Origin: Gliomastix tumulicola
Taxonomy: Eukaryota; Ascomycota; Sordariomycetes; Hypocreales; Bionectriaceae
Reading direction: 5' to 3'
Length of the DNA: 64,000 nt
Assembly: GCA_001599755.1 (NCBI GenBank)
Contig: BCHX01000009.1
Span: 1 to 64,000, forward strand
Part shown: positions 1 to 9,480 of the stretch, piece by piece
Position numbering within the stretch: position 1 is the stretch's first letter
Layout of the letters: each line of letters opens with the position of its first letter
Made by a program: the position numbers and the translations under genes
Notes under the pieces: generated by a model
What the model saw: only the letters and a program-made list of their open reading frames with translations
Told to the model about the DNA's origin: nothing
Database searches by the model: none

Positions 1-12
1 GTCTATACGTAC

Positions 13-532
13 CTTTGGTAGTAGATGATATTCCTTGCTCCATCTGGCTTTCATGAATCGAGGAGCCGGGCGGGTTGCCGGTAGTGTTGACCAGTCCGTT
101 GCCCTTTCCCACGAAGTGGTTTCCCACGACGTTGGCAATAAACATGGCGAATACGGACATGAGGCATATGGCTTCTGGCCAAGCGTATGTGGTGATGGGA
201 CTGTCTTGTTCAAGGCAGGGAGAGTACAGGGCAGCGATAGCCGGGGCCAGGAGGTGGATGAAGGCGGTGGAAACGATGACGCCAGAGCCGAAGAACCTCG
301 CAGCGAAGAAGGCGCCAGCTAGACCAGAGTGGTGATAGAAGCGGCCGAGGAGGAGAGGGATAACACATCCGAGAATAGATCCAAAGAAGATGACAAAGAT
401 GGCTGAGATACGGAGGCCCATGCGGCCATCGTATTCATTGCCCAGCCCACACTCAATGGTGACGGTGAAGGAGTCCCCATCCTCAGCCTCCTCCCGAGAG
501 AAAATTGCAGGGTCCTTGCTCCCCTCGGACAT
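13..532 (-). CDS. ZIP-family metal transporter, N-terminal part
   Basis: Plasma-membrane ZIP permease that would import zinc or another divalent metal. The reverse-strand ATG at 532-530 opens a frame of about 173 codons that continues to the window edge. After an acidic N-terminus it carries YDGRMGLRISAIFVIFF (membrane segment 1), then FFGSGVIVSTAFIHLLAPA, the ZIP segment-2 signature, then a PCL loop motif and a third hydrophobic stretch (EAICLMSVFAMFIANVVG). The frame reaches GTACGT at 12-7, a good fungal donor, so exon 1 probably ends at 13 and the rest of the gene lies outside. Whether the substrate is Zn, Fe or Cu cannot be told from this part. It sits beside a copper-fist regulator and other copper genes, so a role in metal balance is likely. 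It has no TTTGTGCGG element in the upstream DNA I could read. Confidence 0.88.
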
Positions 533-1675
533 GTTTGCTAAAGTCATGATATGGGACCAAGTTGATGGAAGATATAATGAAATAAATACAGCAACTGCAA
601 TATTGAATTGAGGATAGGAGGAATGCACTGAGAATACGAAGCTGGTTGGATAGGCTTTTAATACCCTTTCCCATCGCAGAAACGAGAACCTTGATGTCCT
701 TTTGTCATTTACAGGCAAAGGAAATAACGAGCTCCCATTTCGGCCCCGCATGCGATGAACGGCCTACCCAAGACTTGTGAGTGAGAGTCGTCAATGAACA
801 TAGCCCTGCCTGCCTTTTTCTCTATCGTGAATCCATCTGCCAGAAGATGTATGCTTTCATGATCACAATGAAAAGAAGCAGTCTCACACCATTGCGGCAC
901 CGCCTGAGGGATCTGACAAATGTGAGAGGTCAGGAACGGAGAAATATTGCTCCTGTGGAGGTGGTCGCCCTCACTCAGGCAATCTCATTGTGTCGTTATA
1001 ATGGAGACTGCAACTCGGCAGCTCCCACAACAATTTCGCATGTATTTCTACCCGCTGCATGCTCCATGCATCTTAACTTGCATAATTTTGATACTGTTTG
1101 CATGGCGCGTCCGTTCTGAAGTGTTTATTCTAAGGCATCTCAAGAAGGTCAACCTAGTGTAGTGTAGGGTAAGATGTGTAGAAAAGGGGTAGAACATAGT
1201 GGACAGTTAGGGCTTCTGTGGTGAAGCCGTGTGTCAATTGAGCTAAATAATATTTGACGGGAGCACCCTGGATCTTCACTATTAGCCCTGCACGATCACA
1301 TACCAGTTGCTGTGACCCATCAGGAGGAAGCACCGAGTTGCTGGAGTGTCAGCAGGTCAACGATCTCGTGCCCGTGGATACGCGTCATCGTTGGTGCCAG
1401 CCTCGAACCTTGCCATCCCGGGTTTGATTTGCCAAACAGACCACTGCCGTGACGCAGTCGACAGTCGGTGTCCCAAGCCAAAAACCTGCGATGTCCCAGG
1501 CACTGTAACGAGAAGCACTGTGTACTGTCCCTATTTGTGAAGGTACCTCCAGGCTTCATCCCAAAGTCTCCGCCATTTGCTTCGGCGTAACCAATCCTGC
1601 CTTTGTGGAACCAGTCGCTCTCCATCCCTGCCAGATGTTAGTTCCTACGCCAGTTGCCAAGTCAGGTCTTTGGAG
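533..1675. other. Intergenic region, no supported gene
   Basis: This gap lies upstream of the ZIP gene. A 101-codon reverse frame at 1320-1625 contains KPGGTFTNRDST, which faintly recalls the PPGG.FTYRF stretch of multicopper oxidases, but the surrounding residues do not follow that family. I do not annotate it. Nothing else is recognised. Confidence 0.5.
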
Positions 1676-1756
1676 GGGCGCCGGGAGCCAATAGGCCCAC
1701 GGGTACCCGTGGCTCTATTATTTCCACGGGGTCCCGTGGAGCTGACTAAGGACAGT
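1676..1756 (+). repeat. Left 81-bp terminal inverted repeat of the MULE
   Basis: It matches the reverse complement of 2297-2377. It starts GGGCGCCGGGAGCC and ends GACTAAGGACAGT. Confidence 0.85.
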
Positions 1757-1841
1757 ACAGACAACACGGACCAACCTCTATTGACTTACATGGCTCTGCA
1801 AGTCCCCCTTTGGGGTAATGAGTCCATTTATCCAACCCGAC

Positions 1842-2165
1842 TTATATGCCTACCAAATAGTTCGGATTATAACCAAACCACACTACAATACACTGCTCGG
1901 TCCTGTAGGGGTACCGACAGCCACTTCCACGAGTGGGTAGTCTTGCGTTGCTTGCTCTGACTTGCGGTTGGCGGTGCCCCATGATGGATTGCACGTGTTT
2001 GTGACCGTCAATTTTGCCGCTCCTCCCTAGGGTCGACCGACCAGTAGCTAGTGGATATCCTCGGGTAGCGGCCCATTCATTGATAGCACTGAACAAGACA
2101 TGTCGTGATGGGTAATTATGATCTGGAGGGAGATGGTCACTAGGGAAGGAGGAAATGGCCTCCAT
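1842..2165 (-). pseudogene. Truncated MULE transposase N-terminus
   Basis: This 107-codon frame lies inside the inverted repeats. It starts MEAISSFPSDHLPP, followed by YPSRHVLFSAINEWAATRGY, the usual start of fungal Mutator-like (Hop-type) transposases with a FAR1-like DNA-binding domain. The later RASNARLPTRGSGCRY stretch fits the same region. The zinc-finger part looks decayed, with the expected YACDR-like motif replaced by HVQSIMGHR. The frame stops before any catalytic domain. It is non-functional. Confidence 0.65.
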
Positions 2166-2296
2166 TGCCTTGGGTCATACCTTCACTTTTCGTACTGTGT
2201 AACAACATACAATCAATTAACGCGTCGGAACACGCTTACGCGTAGAACATAACAGTGTTAAAAATTGACTATCCCCAGCCAAAGCACCAAATTAAC

Positions 2297-2377
2297 ACTG
2301 TCCTTAGTCAGCTCCACGGGACCCCGTGGAAATAATAGAGCCACGGGTACCCGTGGGCCTATTGGCTCCCGGCGCCC
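2297..2377 (-). repeat. Right 81-bp terminal inverted repeat of the MULE
   Basis: It is the inverted copy of 1676-1756. The homology to transposon ends seems to run a further 15 bp outward, with a second GGGCGCCC. Confidence 0.85.
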
Positions 2378-2392
2378 AATCTAAATGGGCGC

Positions 2393-2606
2393 CCGGGCAA
2401 CTCCATCCGCGCTATAGTCAGCATCGCTGCTTCGGTGGCCCATCTGGCTCTAAAATTTTGGTAAGTTGGCTAAGTAATAGTAGACGCACACCTGGAGCAT
2501 TGGAAGCGCTGTGAATAGTCAAGTTGAACTGACGTAAAGTAGCTCTCGTGCTGGCAACGTGAAGCAGTGTCACGGTTGCCAGAAGCATAGGCCCGCGATG
2601 GCGCAT
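2393..2606 (-). pseudogene. 5' fragment of a second multicopper oxidase gene, cut by the MULE
   Basis: The reverse frame from ATG 2606 reads MRHRGPMLLATVTLLHV then ASTRATLRQFNLTIHSASNAPG. It matches the first exon of the intact oxidase at 20157-22745 (signal peptide, then AALRQFNFTVHSASNSPG) almost residue for residue. The following intron is also related. Where the intact gene has the acceptor CGCAG before GATGG, the relic has CGCGG, so the splice site is lost. Homology runs into exon 2 (GATGGAGTTGCCCGG against GATGGATTTGAGCGG) and stops at the MULE end. The remaining seven exons were not found on the other side of the element. A TATA-like site and one TTTGTGCGG element remain upstream. Confidence 0.8.
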
Positions 2607-2713
2607 TTTTATGGGCGTACGGAGAAAGGGACACTGACTAGGGCTGATTCTGGATGGCTGTGACTCGGAGAACGACGTGGAAGCGAATTGGTGCCAGAAC
2701 GGTCGGGGACAAA

Positions 2714-2720
2714 TTATAAA
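2714..2720 (-). promoter_or_regulatory. TATA-like site of the multicopper oxidase relic
   Basis: It reads TTTATAA on the reverse strand, about 110 bp before the relic ATG. The intact oxidase has its TATA-like site at almost the same distance. Confidence 0.45.
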
Positions 2721-2873
2721 TCAAATCCAAAGGTCTCGGGGCGTGTCTTCTCCATTCGTCCCGCGAGTAATATCAATCCAAGACACTGCCACCCGCAAAG
2801 TAATTGGTTGTGCGGATTGTGGAGCTCGGCGGCTAGTCGGCCTAGCTCGTAGGTCAGTAGGTGGAATGCGGTA

Positions 2874-2882
2874 TTTGTGCGG
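2874..2882 (+). promoter_or_regulatory. TTTGTGCGG element, extended copy
   Basis: Exact 9-mer followed by the shared AGTTTAGCGCC block, 268 bp upstream of the multicopper oxidase relic. A near copy, GTTGTGCGGA, lies at 2807-2816. This gap (2607-3205) holds no gene. Confidence 0.6.
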
Positions 2883-3205
2883 AGTTTAGCGCCGTTCCGG
2901 GTGCATTCAGGGCGGCCAAGACCCCGCCTCACCCTTGATAGGGAGCCAATGAGACGACCAGCCCTGCAAAAGACTGCTGCACACCGGCCTATCAGACACG
3001 AAGTCGCTGAATCGACTCACAACAGGTAAAAAAAAAAAAAAACCTCGAGGGAATGTTCTCCCAAAGCTTGAGGGAGAGTATTGTACAGGCCATTTGGAGC
3101 CTCGGCAGTCACAGCAGTTATTAGAGGCTCAAGGCTATTAGATTCGCGATTCGCATGGCGTGCACATCAGTCTTATATATAGGTATGTACAGACAGCAGA
3201 GAATG

Positions 3206-4157
3206 TTACCATAGAGGCGTAAAACCGTACACCGATGTGTCATCCTGGATCTCAGGGTCACCCAGGACTTCCGCATCAGCATTCAGAGGCCCCGGCCCAA
3301 GCTCAGGGCCTTCCTCCAACAAGGTCGTCATATCCCAGAAACCGCTATGAACAGCATCGATATACTCCGCTAACGGCACACCCGTAGAGTCTGATGTGGG
3401 GGGATTGCTAAGCATTGGTTGCTGAATGCCATAAGACTCTGCGCAACCGAACTCCTGCCCTCGTTCCTGGCCAACTGCCGTGGTAGTATTGAGCATCCCG
3501 GTGGTATCAGGAGCGAGACTACGACCCATGACTGTAGCAGTCCCGCTATATTCCTCGTAAGAATCGAAGCGCACAACACCATCGTTTGGTGACGTACTCC
3601 ACGCTCCTGGTAGGCCATCAGGAGACCGGATAGCCAGGTCCCCAATGCCGTGGATTAGTCCCTGCTCACGGCCTTGGAGCTTGTTTGAGGCCTTGGACTC
3701 TCCGTTCATAGGTGCGGTTCCGGGCTGGTCCTTCCTGAAGGCACAGATGCAGCGCCCGCCATCATTGCAAGGACATCGGTCTGCATTAGCATGTTTGTCA
3801 GCGTTATGATGCTAGTTCTATTAATTCAATACAGGAAGCTCACCTTTGTCCCCTTGTGCAGACCTTTCCAATTGAGTATTTCGAGCCAGTGTACCACAAT
3901 TGCATTTGGTATGAACAGACCGTGAATGGCGCAGAGAACGGCAGTGCTGGCATTGAGAAACCGGCCGACCTTTCTTCTTGACACGTTGCAGCGGAAGGTC
4001 TAATGATATATCGAGGCGTTAACGGAGGAGAGCTAAGGAAATGGGCACGCCATATGTCGGCCATCGGGGCACAGTACTCACCAACATGTTGACACTGGCT
4101 CACGCGGTGGCCACGAACACAGGCCTCGCAAGCAAACTTGTCTCCGTCAATCATCAT
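3206..4157 (-). CDS. Copper-fist transcription factor (Ace1/AceA-like)
   Basis: Nuclear regulator that binds DNA when its cysteines are loaded with copper. There are three exons: 4157-4082, 3999-3844 and 3780-3206 (268 aa). All introns keep phase and use GTGAGT/TAG and GTGAGC/CAG. The copper-fist starts at residue 2 (MIDGDKFACEACVRGHR), with zinc ligands C10, C13, C22 and H24. Next come the minor-groove motif KKKGRP and CQHCRSLRHSRS. A CNCG and CPCNDGGRCIC (C-x-C-x5-C-x-C) follow directly, as in the Cu(I)-sensing half of Ace1-type activators. The C-terminal 170 residues are acidic and Pro/Ser rich, probably an activation domain. The distal Cys clusters of Mac1-type low-copper sensors are absent, so I favour a copper-excess activator. 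It shares its upstream gap with the small gene at 4749. Confidence 0.92.
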
Positions 4158-4748
4158 GGTGATAGTCTGCTCGCGAAACGGAGTGTGCACTCGGACAACT
4201 CTTCTTTGGGGTCAAGAGCGCCGAGAAGAGATCGAATGATCATTTTGGTTCTCCAGCCCTGGCCAATCACGCGACACAAGTAGACGGCATCCCCCGCCTG
4301 GTTTGGGTGGACCCGCCATCCACTTACGGCTCATGAGCTAATTATGAGCTAAGCGTAAGTTGTTCCAGGGTCTCGGCCGAATATCAATTAAGCGGTCAGT
4401 CCCAAAGCCTCGACGTACCCTGTACGTCAGGTGCGTCAACGGACCCCCATTGGTATGATATATATTGAGGAATCTCTCCCTTTGCAACTCCGTTTTTAAC
4501 TATGTGCAACATCTGCGATCTCGGCTGGGTCCCGGTGGATTCCTCGCGGCAGTCAGAACTTTTGCGCTCCTCAGGCGAATTTAAACATTTTTCACATCGT
4601 GTGTGTGGGGCGGCCCATAAAGCAATCACAACTATATCCCTGCGCCTCACGAACGCCAACCTAGCACGAAGTTTTCCACCATCGCGACCTTGGTCTACGA
4701 TATCCGCCCTCAATATCACATTGACTCGGAGTGTTGTTGCTCACGATA
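4158..4748. promoter_or_regulatory. Divergent intergenic region, copper-fist gene / small CxxC gene
   Basis: This 591-bp gap should contain both promoters. I find no exact TTTGTGCGG here, unlike most promoter gaps of the cluster. A short plus frame at 4502 begins MCNICDLGW, but it has no further support as a gene. Confidence 0.4.
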
Positions 4749-5114
4749 ATGATGGCTGAGGGATCATGGATTGTTCCATCCCAGTTTAAGATCGTCCAAG
4801 ATTATCCCCCCGTTGGTGATAACCGTCAATATCGGCTTGCCAAGGCGGCAACTTTTACCTGTTGTGCCTGCAACGAGCAGAAAATGTCAGACCTGGTAGC
4901 TACGGAACACGGCGAATGGGATAACCTCTTATGCGACGGCTGTTATGGTTCGTCCGTGCCTAATGCAACGGGGAGAAGGCCAGGGCAATCACCGCGTAGC
5001 TCAGAAATTTATTTACATGGAAGGGGGTCCAGCCCCCGTCATCGTTGTCTTCTGCATCGAATTTTTAGGAGATGGTTTGGTAGAAAGGGTAAAAGGAGCA
5101 GGAGTGAGAAGTGA
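4749..5114 (+). CDS. Small hypothetical protein with two CxxC knuckles
   Basis: The ATG at 4749 opens a 121-aa frame: an N-terminal stretch (MMAEGSWIVPSQF), then TFTCCACNEQKMSDLV, then LLCDGCYGSS. The two pairs, CCAC and CDGC, are about 25 residues apart and would bind one zinc or another soft metal. The tail is Arg/Lys rich (HRIFRRWFGRKGKRSRSEK). Small fungal proteins with a CxxC...LLCxGCYG pattern are common near repeats, and I know of no assigned function. It is divergent from the copper-fist gene. The basic tail could be spurious read-through past a lost intron or stop. Confidence 0.45.
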   Translation: MMAEGSWIVPSQFKIVQDYPPVGDNRQYRLAKAATFTCCACNEQKMSDLVATEHGEWDNLLCDGCYGSSVPNATGRRPGQSPRSSEIYLHGRGSSPRHRCLLHRIFRRWFGRKGKRSRSEK

Positions 5115-5671
5115 AATCGTGGAATGACAGTGAGAAGAGGGAGAGTAGTTAAGAAATTGCAATACATATGTGCCTAATCAATTCTTCCCATAGCGCCACT
5201 TAGTGCTAGATTTAAACAGGTTCTTCGACAAGGCGCACGTTAATGGCTGGAGCAGTTATCACCATGTCAATAATGTCGGTGCAGCCGCATACTTGTTCTG
5301 GAACCTCGATGTGATATTGGAGAAGATTTTCGCTCCGCCTCCCCGACTAGAAATCCGGATCTTAAGGCTCAACAGCAAGATATGCGACCCCACGAAGAAG
5401 TGGTGACTGGAGTCGACAGTTACAAGGAGGGAAGGGGAAGGGGGACAATAGTAAATACCAATATCTGCCAAGTTTCACCGGCGCCAATGCCCCTGTTGTG
5501 GCAATGCTCCTCCGAGTTTTCTTGCCGTGGATGATCTAGGCCGCGTGTACTCCGGAAAGCGAGAGAAACTAATTTGATTAGTGCTTTACTTCACATCATT
5601 TGCGGGTCCCAGGTAGTGGGCACACGTATCTCCAGTATTGTGATTCTAGACCATCCATGGAAAGCGCGGGA

Positions 5672-5724
5672 TTTGTGCGGCGCCACAGGCGCACCAGCGG
5701 GGTACCAACGAGGCATTTGTGCGG
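5672..5724 (+). promoter_or_regulatory. Two TTTGTGCGG elements (5672-5680 and 5716-5724)
   Basis: There are two exact 9-mers 44 bp apart. The first is followed by CGCCACAGGCGC. The second is an extended copy (GAGGCATTTGTGCGGAG then TTTAGCGCC). They lie about 1.06 kb upstream of the membrane-protein gene at 6784. Confidence 0.55.
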
Positions 5725-5767
5725 AGTTTAGCGCCAACCAGGGGCAGGCGAAGTGGGCCATTCGATG

Positions 5768-5891
5768 TGCAGCATCTGCACTGAAGACTTCACAGAACAG
5801 GAGACATGCGCGTCCTGCCGTGTCAGCATGCATTCCATGCAGAATGTGTGGACCAATGGTTGGTTGAGCAGTCTTCCACATGCCCGTTGTG
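5768..5891 (+). pseudogene. RING-H2 finger exon relic with a frameshift
   Basis: From 5768 the frame reads CSICTEDFTEQET. A one-base indel near 5804-5806 then moves the reading to MRVLPCQHAFHAEC, VDQWLVEQ and SSTCPL. Joined by eye, this gives the full C-x2-C, C-x-H-x2-H-x2-C and C-P order of a RING-H2 ubiquitin-ligase finger. The last cysteine codon is split as TG before a good donor, GTGAGT, at 5892, so this looks like one exon end of a former gene. No flanking exons were recognised. It starts 44 bp after a TTTGTGCGG element. Confidence 0.6.
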
Positions 5892-5986
5892 GTGAGTGAG
5901 GCTTGAGAACTGTGACTGTACTTACTCTCCGAAGGGAAACTCGCTAATCCTAATTCCTCACTAAACAAACAAATCAACAAACGGAC

Positions 5987-6015
5987 AGAAAGAAAGAAAG
6001 AAAGAAAGAAAGAAA
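5987..6015 (+). repeat. (AGAA)n microsatellite
   Basis: About seven tandem AGAA units. The rest of the 5892-6783 gap holds no recognised gene. A pyrimidine-rich stretch (TCTTTTCTTTTCTTTT) near 6467 and a CT-rich leader precede the ATG at 6784. Confidence 0.8.
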
Positions 6016-6783
6016 GGGGCCCTGCCTGCTTCTTGTTCCATCGTGAATACCGACTTTCAAAAAGCTCGTACTCTGGAAGTGATCAAGAGGGGAAGCATCG
6101 CACGCGAGTGCTCTACCAGATCTGAGAGGGCTGGTGTCGGTAGTCAAGGACCGCTCCAAATCCCCAACTATACCACAAATACCCAATGTAGTCACCTCGA
6201 CTACGATTTTGAACGTATTATTCACGCTACATACTGTGGACCAATAGAGATTCACATCTGCCGTGGCAATCTAATCCCTGGTGCTACTCGACTCGCGCTG
6301 TTTTTGGACAACGGTGTCCTCCGCTGTGATACCACACTGACACTACAGGACACACCCTCTGCTCCTTCGGTCTGTCTTGGGCTGGATTATTCATCGAGCC
6401 AAGCGGCTTCGTAATGCTTATCTGGCTAAGTCATCACTTGGCAAATAAGAGACCCTACCGGTATTCTTTTCTTTTCTTTTCTTTTTGCTTTACCGTGCTT
6501 TTCCTCATAGACTGCATTTCGTATCTGTCTGAAGTTTAAATATGACAACAGCTGCATACACTTCTCCCGCCTTGCTTCCAACATATCACCTCACCCTGTC
6601 CCATTTCATTGCCGCTCAGGGAAAGAAGGGCAGAAGTAACCTCTGTCTACCAGACTGCCAGGCTACTCCGCGGTCGATCTTATCTTACCCTCTGGAACTC
6701 TTTCCCAGTCTCTCTTCTCCCCCGCTCGTCCGCTGACCCTCCTCGAGTTAGTCCAGTTTAACCGACACTAAATCTCTCGCACA

Positions 6784-8157
6784 ATGCCAGGAATTCGCCA
6801 CGGTAGCGTCGCGGCCGGGTCCGGGTCCGAGTCGGGCCCCCCTGCCATCGGGCCGTCCCTGAGCAACCCCTCGGTGCCGGCAACGGCGAGACCGCAACCT
6901 GTACAGCACGAAAGTGCCCAGTCGTCCGATTCTATCGTCTTCGCCACGAAGCACGTGTCCGCCATGCGCCGACTCAGCCAAGCCATCAGCGGCCTCAGCA
7001 ATAAGACCGAACTTGATCTACCCAGCACCACGACGGACCTGTCGAACGACTGTCAGAAAAGTCTATCATATTCCTTGCGAGAGCCCGCGGGAGCATACTA
7101 TGACTCGCGAGCCGCTGGCCGCAAGGAGTGGAAGAGGCGGGCCAAGAATCTGCAGGAATACTACGACGAAAACCCACACCTGTTGCCCCAGCTTCCCTTC
7201 TCCTGGCACCACGGTAAGAGGCGGTGGAAGCTATGGTGTTTTGCCGTCTTAGCCTTCATCGACGCCTCGGTCGTGCCTACCCTGCTGTATTACTCCATGA
7301 GATATGCTGGTAATGTGCCGATGCATATTATTTTCGCCATCATCACCACTATATGGGGCGGGCCTGTCTATCTTGAGTTTGGCATTCGAACGCTGCGACT
7401 TCTGAGAAAGGAGAACTTTTATCGTCCCCTAGGTGTGGAGAGCCGCTGGGCTAGCGACATGACGACCTGGACCGGCTCGCTCACTATCTTTGTGCTTACG
7501 GCGCTCTTTATCATCGGAAGCGCGCCGAGGCATACATGGCTGAGGGTTGTATCTATGGCTGCTGTGTCGATCCTCTGGTGCCTTGGCGGTGTGCTGCTAT
7601 ATATACACCTTCTATATATGTTCAAGCAACCCGCCCCTTTCCGCATTAGCTCGACAGCTAAAGGAGAGCCGGTTCGTCCATCTCAGTACACGTCAATGGC
7701 GTATACCCTTGTGGGGTCTCTCGCTGACATCTTCTCTTAATAGGTTAATGCAGGTGCATATTACTTCATGGAGGATGTACTCGCTGTCAATGCAGGATGT
7801 GGACGCCCTTACCGGGAGGCTCTGGCGGCGCGATACAAAGCCAGCCCCCGTTTCCGCCAAATGCTTCACGAAATGTCCCTTTTCTGGTCCATCCCAGCTC
7901 TTATTCTGGCCTTGATTCTTACCTTTGTCGCCTGCTTACCCTGGGTCCCTCAAGACTGGGCTTACGGAGTGTGCTGGGTGGCGCCCTTTGTGTGGGCCTT
8001 TGCCTGGGGCTGCATCACAATCCCATGGTGCAAGACGCATATGGTCAAGGAAAGGCTGGAGTGGGAAGCCGGCATGGTTCCTGACATGCTGCCATGCCAT
8101 TCAAAGCGCAGCAACGATGTTGCAATCGCCAGCCCCTTCTCCGCTGTTACTGTCTAA
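6784..8157 (+). CDS. Multi-pass membrane protein of unknown function
   Basis: Two exons, 6784-7671 and 7744-8157, give 433 aa. The 72-bp intron has donor GTTCGT, a CTGAC branch site and a TAATAG acceptor, and keeps phase. The first 120 residues are a soluble Ser/Pro-rich tail. RKEWKRRAKNLQEYYDENPHL precedes four hydrophobic segments in exon 1 (near residues 150-170, 178-198, 225-243 and 253-275). Two more lie in exon 2, around PALILALILTFVACLPWV and YGVCWVAPFVWAFAWG. The segment FRISSTAKGEP then AYYFMEDVLAVNAG resembles a loop I have seen in uncharacterised ascomycete membrane proteins. No transporter signature is visible. The exact donor is my choice among two candidates. Confidence 0.75.
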
Positions 8158-8907
8158 ACGGGAATAGCACTGCTGTGAGGGGGGCTGGGGATGTTGAGGA
8201 GGTGTGGATGCATAATGTACGATGTATGATGTGTATAGAAACGCTGGAGTGGAATAAGAAGAATTGAGCTCCTGAAGAAGACAATTTTTACTTAGTGCGC
8301 TAGAGATTCAAGGCGATTTATAGATACAAGCTTCTGCCTCTTTCTGTGCGATCCCACAAAGTACATGCACGCTGTCAAGCCCTCTTTACGGGTGACTATT
8401 TAAAAAGGAAGATATTGGAAACTAAAATGAGGTTCTGTCTCTTGCGTAAATAGCTAATACCGGATCCCACGCTGCACGCATTTCAGCTTTTCAAAGTTTG
8501 GTCCGTCAGTCCGGGTCCACACACACACTCTCACACCTGCAGCACTTGCAGATATACTTGAATACGAGGGAATTGAATTGAGTGAACGTGCCCTCTCCTC
8601 CCTAGCTGGATCGTGTCTTTGTGCCTCTATTTATTCCTCTTTCCAGACCTCCGGAGTCGGTCCCTTGAAGCCGTAAATTATCCCTCTTTTCGCGTTGATC
8701 ATCAAAGGGCAACGGATTATTACACGGCCGTGGAATCAATCCATCGCCAAGGGATTTACCGGGGATCCGCCGGATCCGGCGATCTGCCGGACTCACACCG
8801 ACATTACCTCCGTACAGAGGAGGACAGTCACCCCTATTGCCTGCCATAATAAGGAGGTACCAGGTATTCATTCGCTTGCTGTTCATTGACGCAGCCTCGA
8901 TGAGGCA

Positions 8908-8916
8908 TTTGTGCGG
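8908..8916 (+). promoter_or_regulatory. TTTGTGCGG element, extended copy
   Basis: Exact 9-mer within TGAGGCATTTGTGCGGAG followed by TTTAGTGC and CTTGGCTAG. It lies 573 bp upstream of the alpha/beta-hydrolase ATG. A variant copy, TTTGTGCGT, is on the reverse strand at 9203-9211. Confidence 0.55.
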
Positions 8917-9320
8917 AGTTTAGTGCTGCCTTGGCTAGATTCAGGATGGGCCACAGGGCGCTTGTGGCTAATCCCCCCCGGCCGGGGGTGCCCTTTGAAG
9001 TGCCCGCCGACGAAATCTCCCGTTGGTACCCCAATGAGCGACGGCGTTCAACGGAATGGCGGTCGTGCCCGAACTGACCGTGGAAGATTGGTCCAACTTG
9101 GGCTATCAATGATGACTTTACCCGCACTTCGCTGAGGTCTGTATCAGCTGTAGTCAGCTCTAGATCTGCATCTCTGCAATCTCTGCCAGCTAGGGCTAAA
9201 CTACGCACAAATGTCGCACGCCACTCGCCAGATCAATAGAATAGGCTACCCATGCCACGAGACTTATTTCGCTATCCTCTGGATGTCACATCCATTGTGC
9301 GACGCCAGTTAAGAATAGAG

Positions 9321-9327
9321 TATAAAA
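9321..9327 (+). promoter_or_regulatory. TATA box of the alpha/beta hydrolase
   Basis: TATAAAA, 160 bp before the ATG at 9481. Confidence 0.5.
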
Positions 9328-9480
9328 CACACCACATGGTCCTTGGAGGGCAGCAGCAGCTTGCTAGGACGACAGTCTCCGCAGAACTTGCTTTCCAGCT
9401 GCATCACTCATTCGGGATTGATCTTGTCTACCCACGACGCTGGATATACATCGGCCTAGCCTGCTGCATCTCCTCCCGCT

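Larger units (their letters stand above)
1676..2392 (-). mobile_element. Mutator-like (MULE) deletion derivative with long terminal inverted repeats
   Basis: Two 81-bp arms, 1676-1756 and 2297-2377, are inverted copies that match throughout by eye. Each contains the palindrome CCACGGGTACCCGTGG and a second GC-rich near-palindrome (CCACGGGGTCCCGTGG). The right arm appears to continue to about 2392 (GGGCGCCCATTTAGATT), so the left end may be eroded. Between the arms a reverse frame encodes the start of a MULE-type transposase. The element is far too short for a whole transposase, so it is a non-autonomous deletion product. Its right end abuts, and apparently interrupts, a copy of the multicopper oxidase 5' end. 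No clean 9-bp target duplication was found. Confidence 0.75.
8158..9480. other. Intergenic region with a possible MITE (8900-9222)
   Basis: No gene is recognised. Positions 8900-8940 carry an extended TTTGTGCGG block. An inverted, weaker match (CATTTGTGCGTAGTTTAG on the reverse strand) lies at 9194-9212. The two could be the ends of a miniature element of about 320 bp or two separate binding sites. Confidence 0.45.

Noticed and set aside
1320..1625. Reverse frame with KPGGTFTN as a possible remainder of the broken multicopper oxidase
   Set aside because: Neighbouring residues do not follow the oxidase (no HWHG before it and no WYHSH after it), so the similarity is too short.
4502..4759. Plus frame starting MCNICDLGW as a zinc-binding protein
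   Set aside because: Only one CxxC, no further structure, and it overlaps the promoter of the better-supported frame at 4749.
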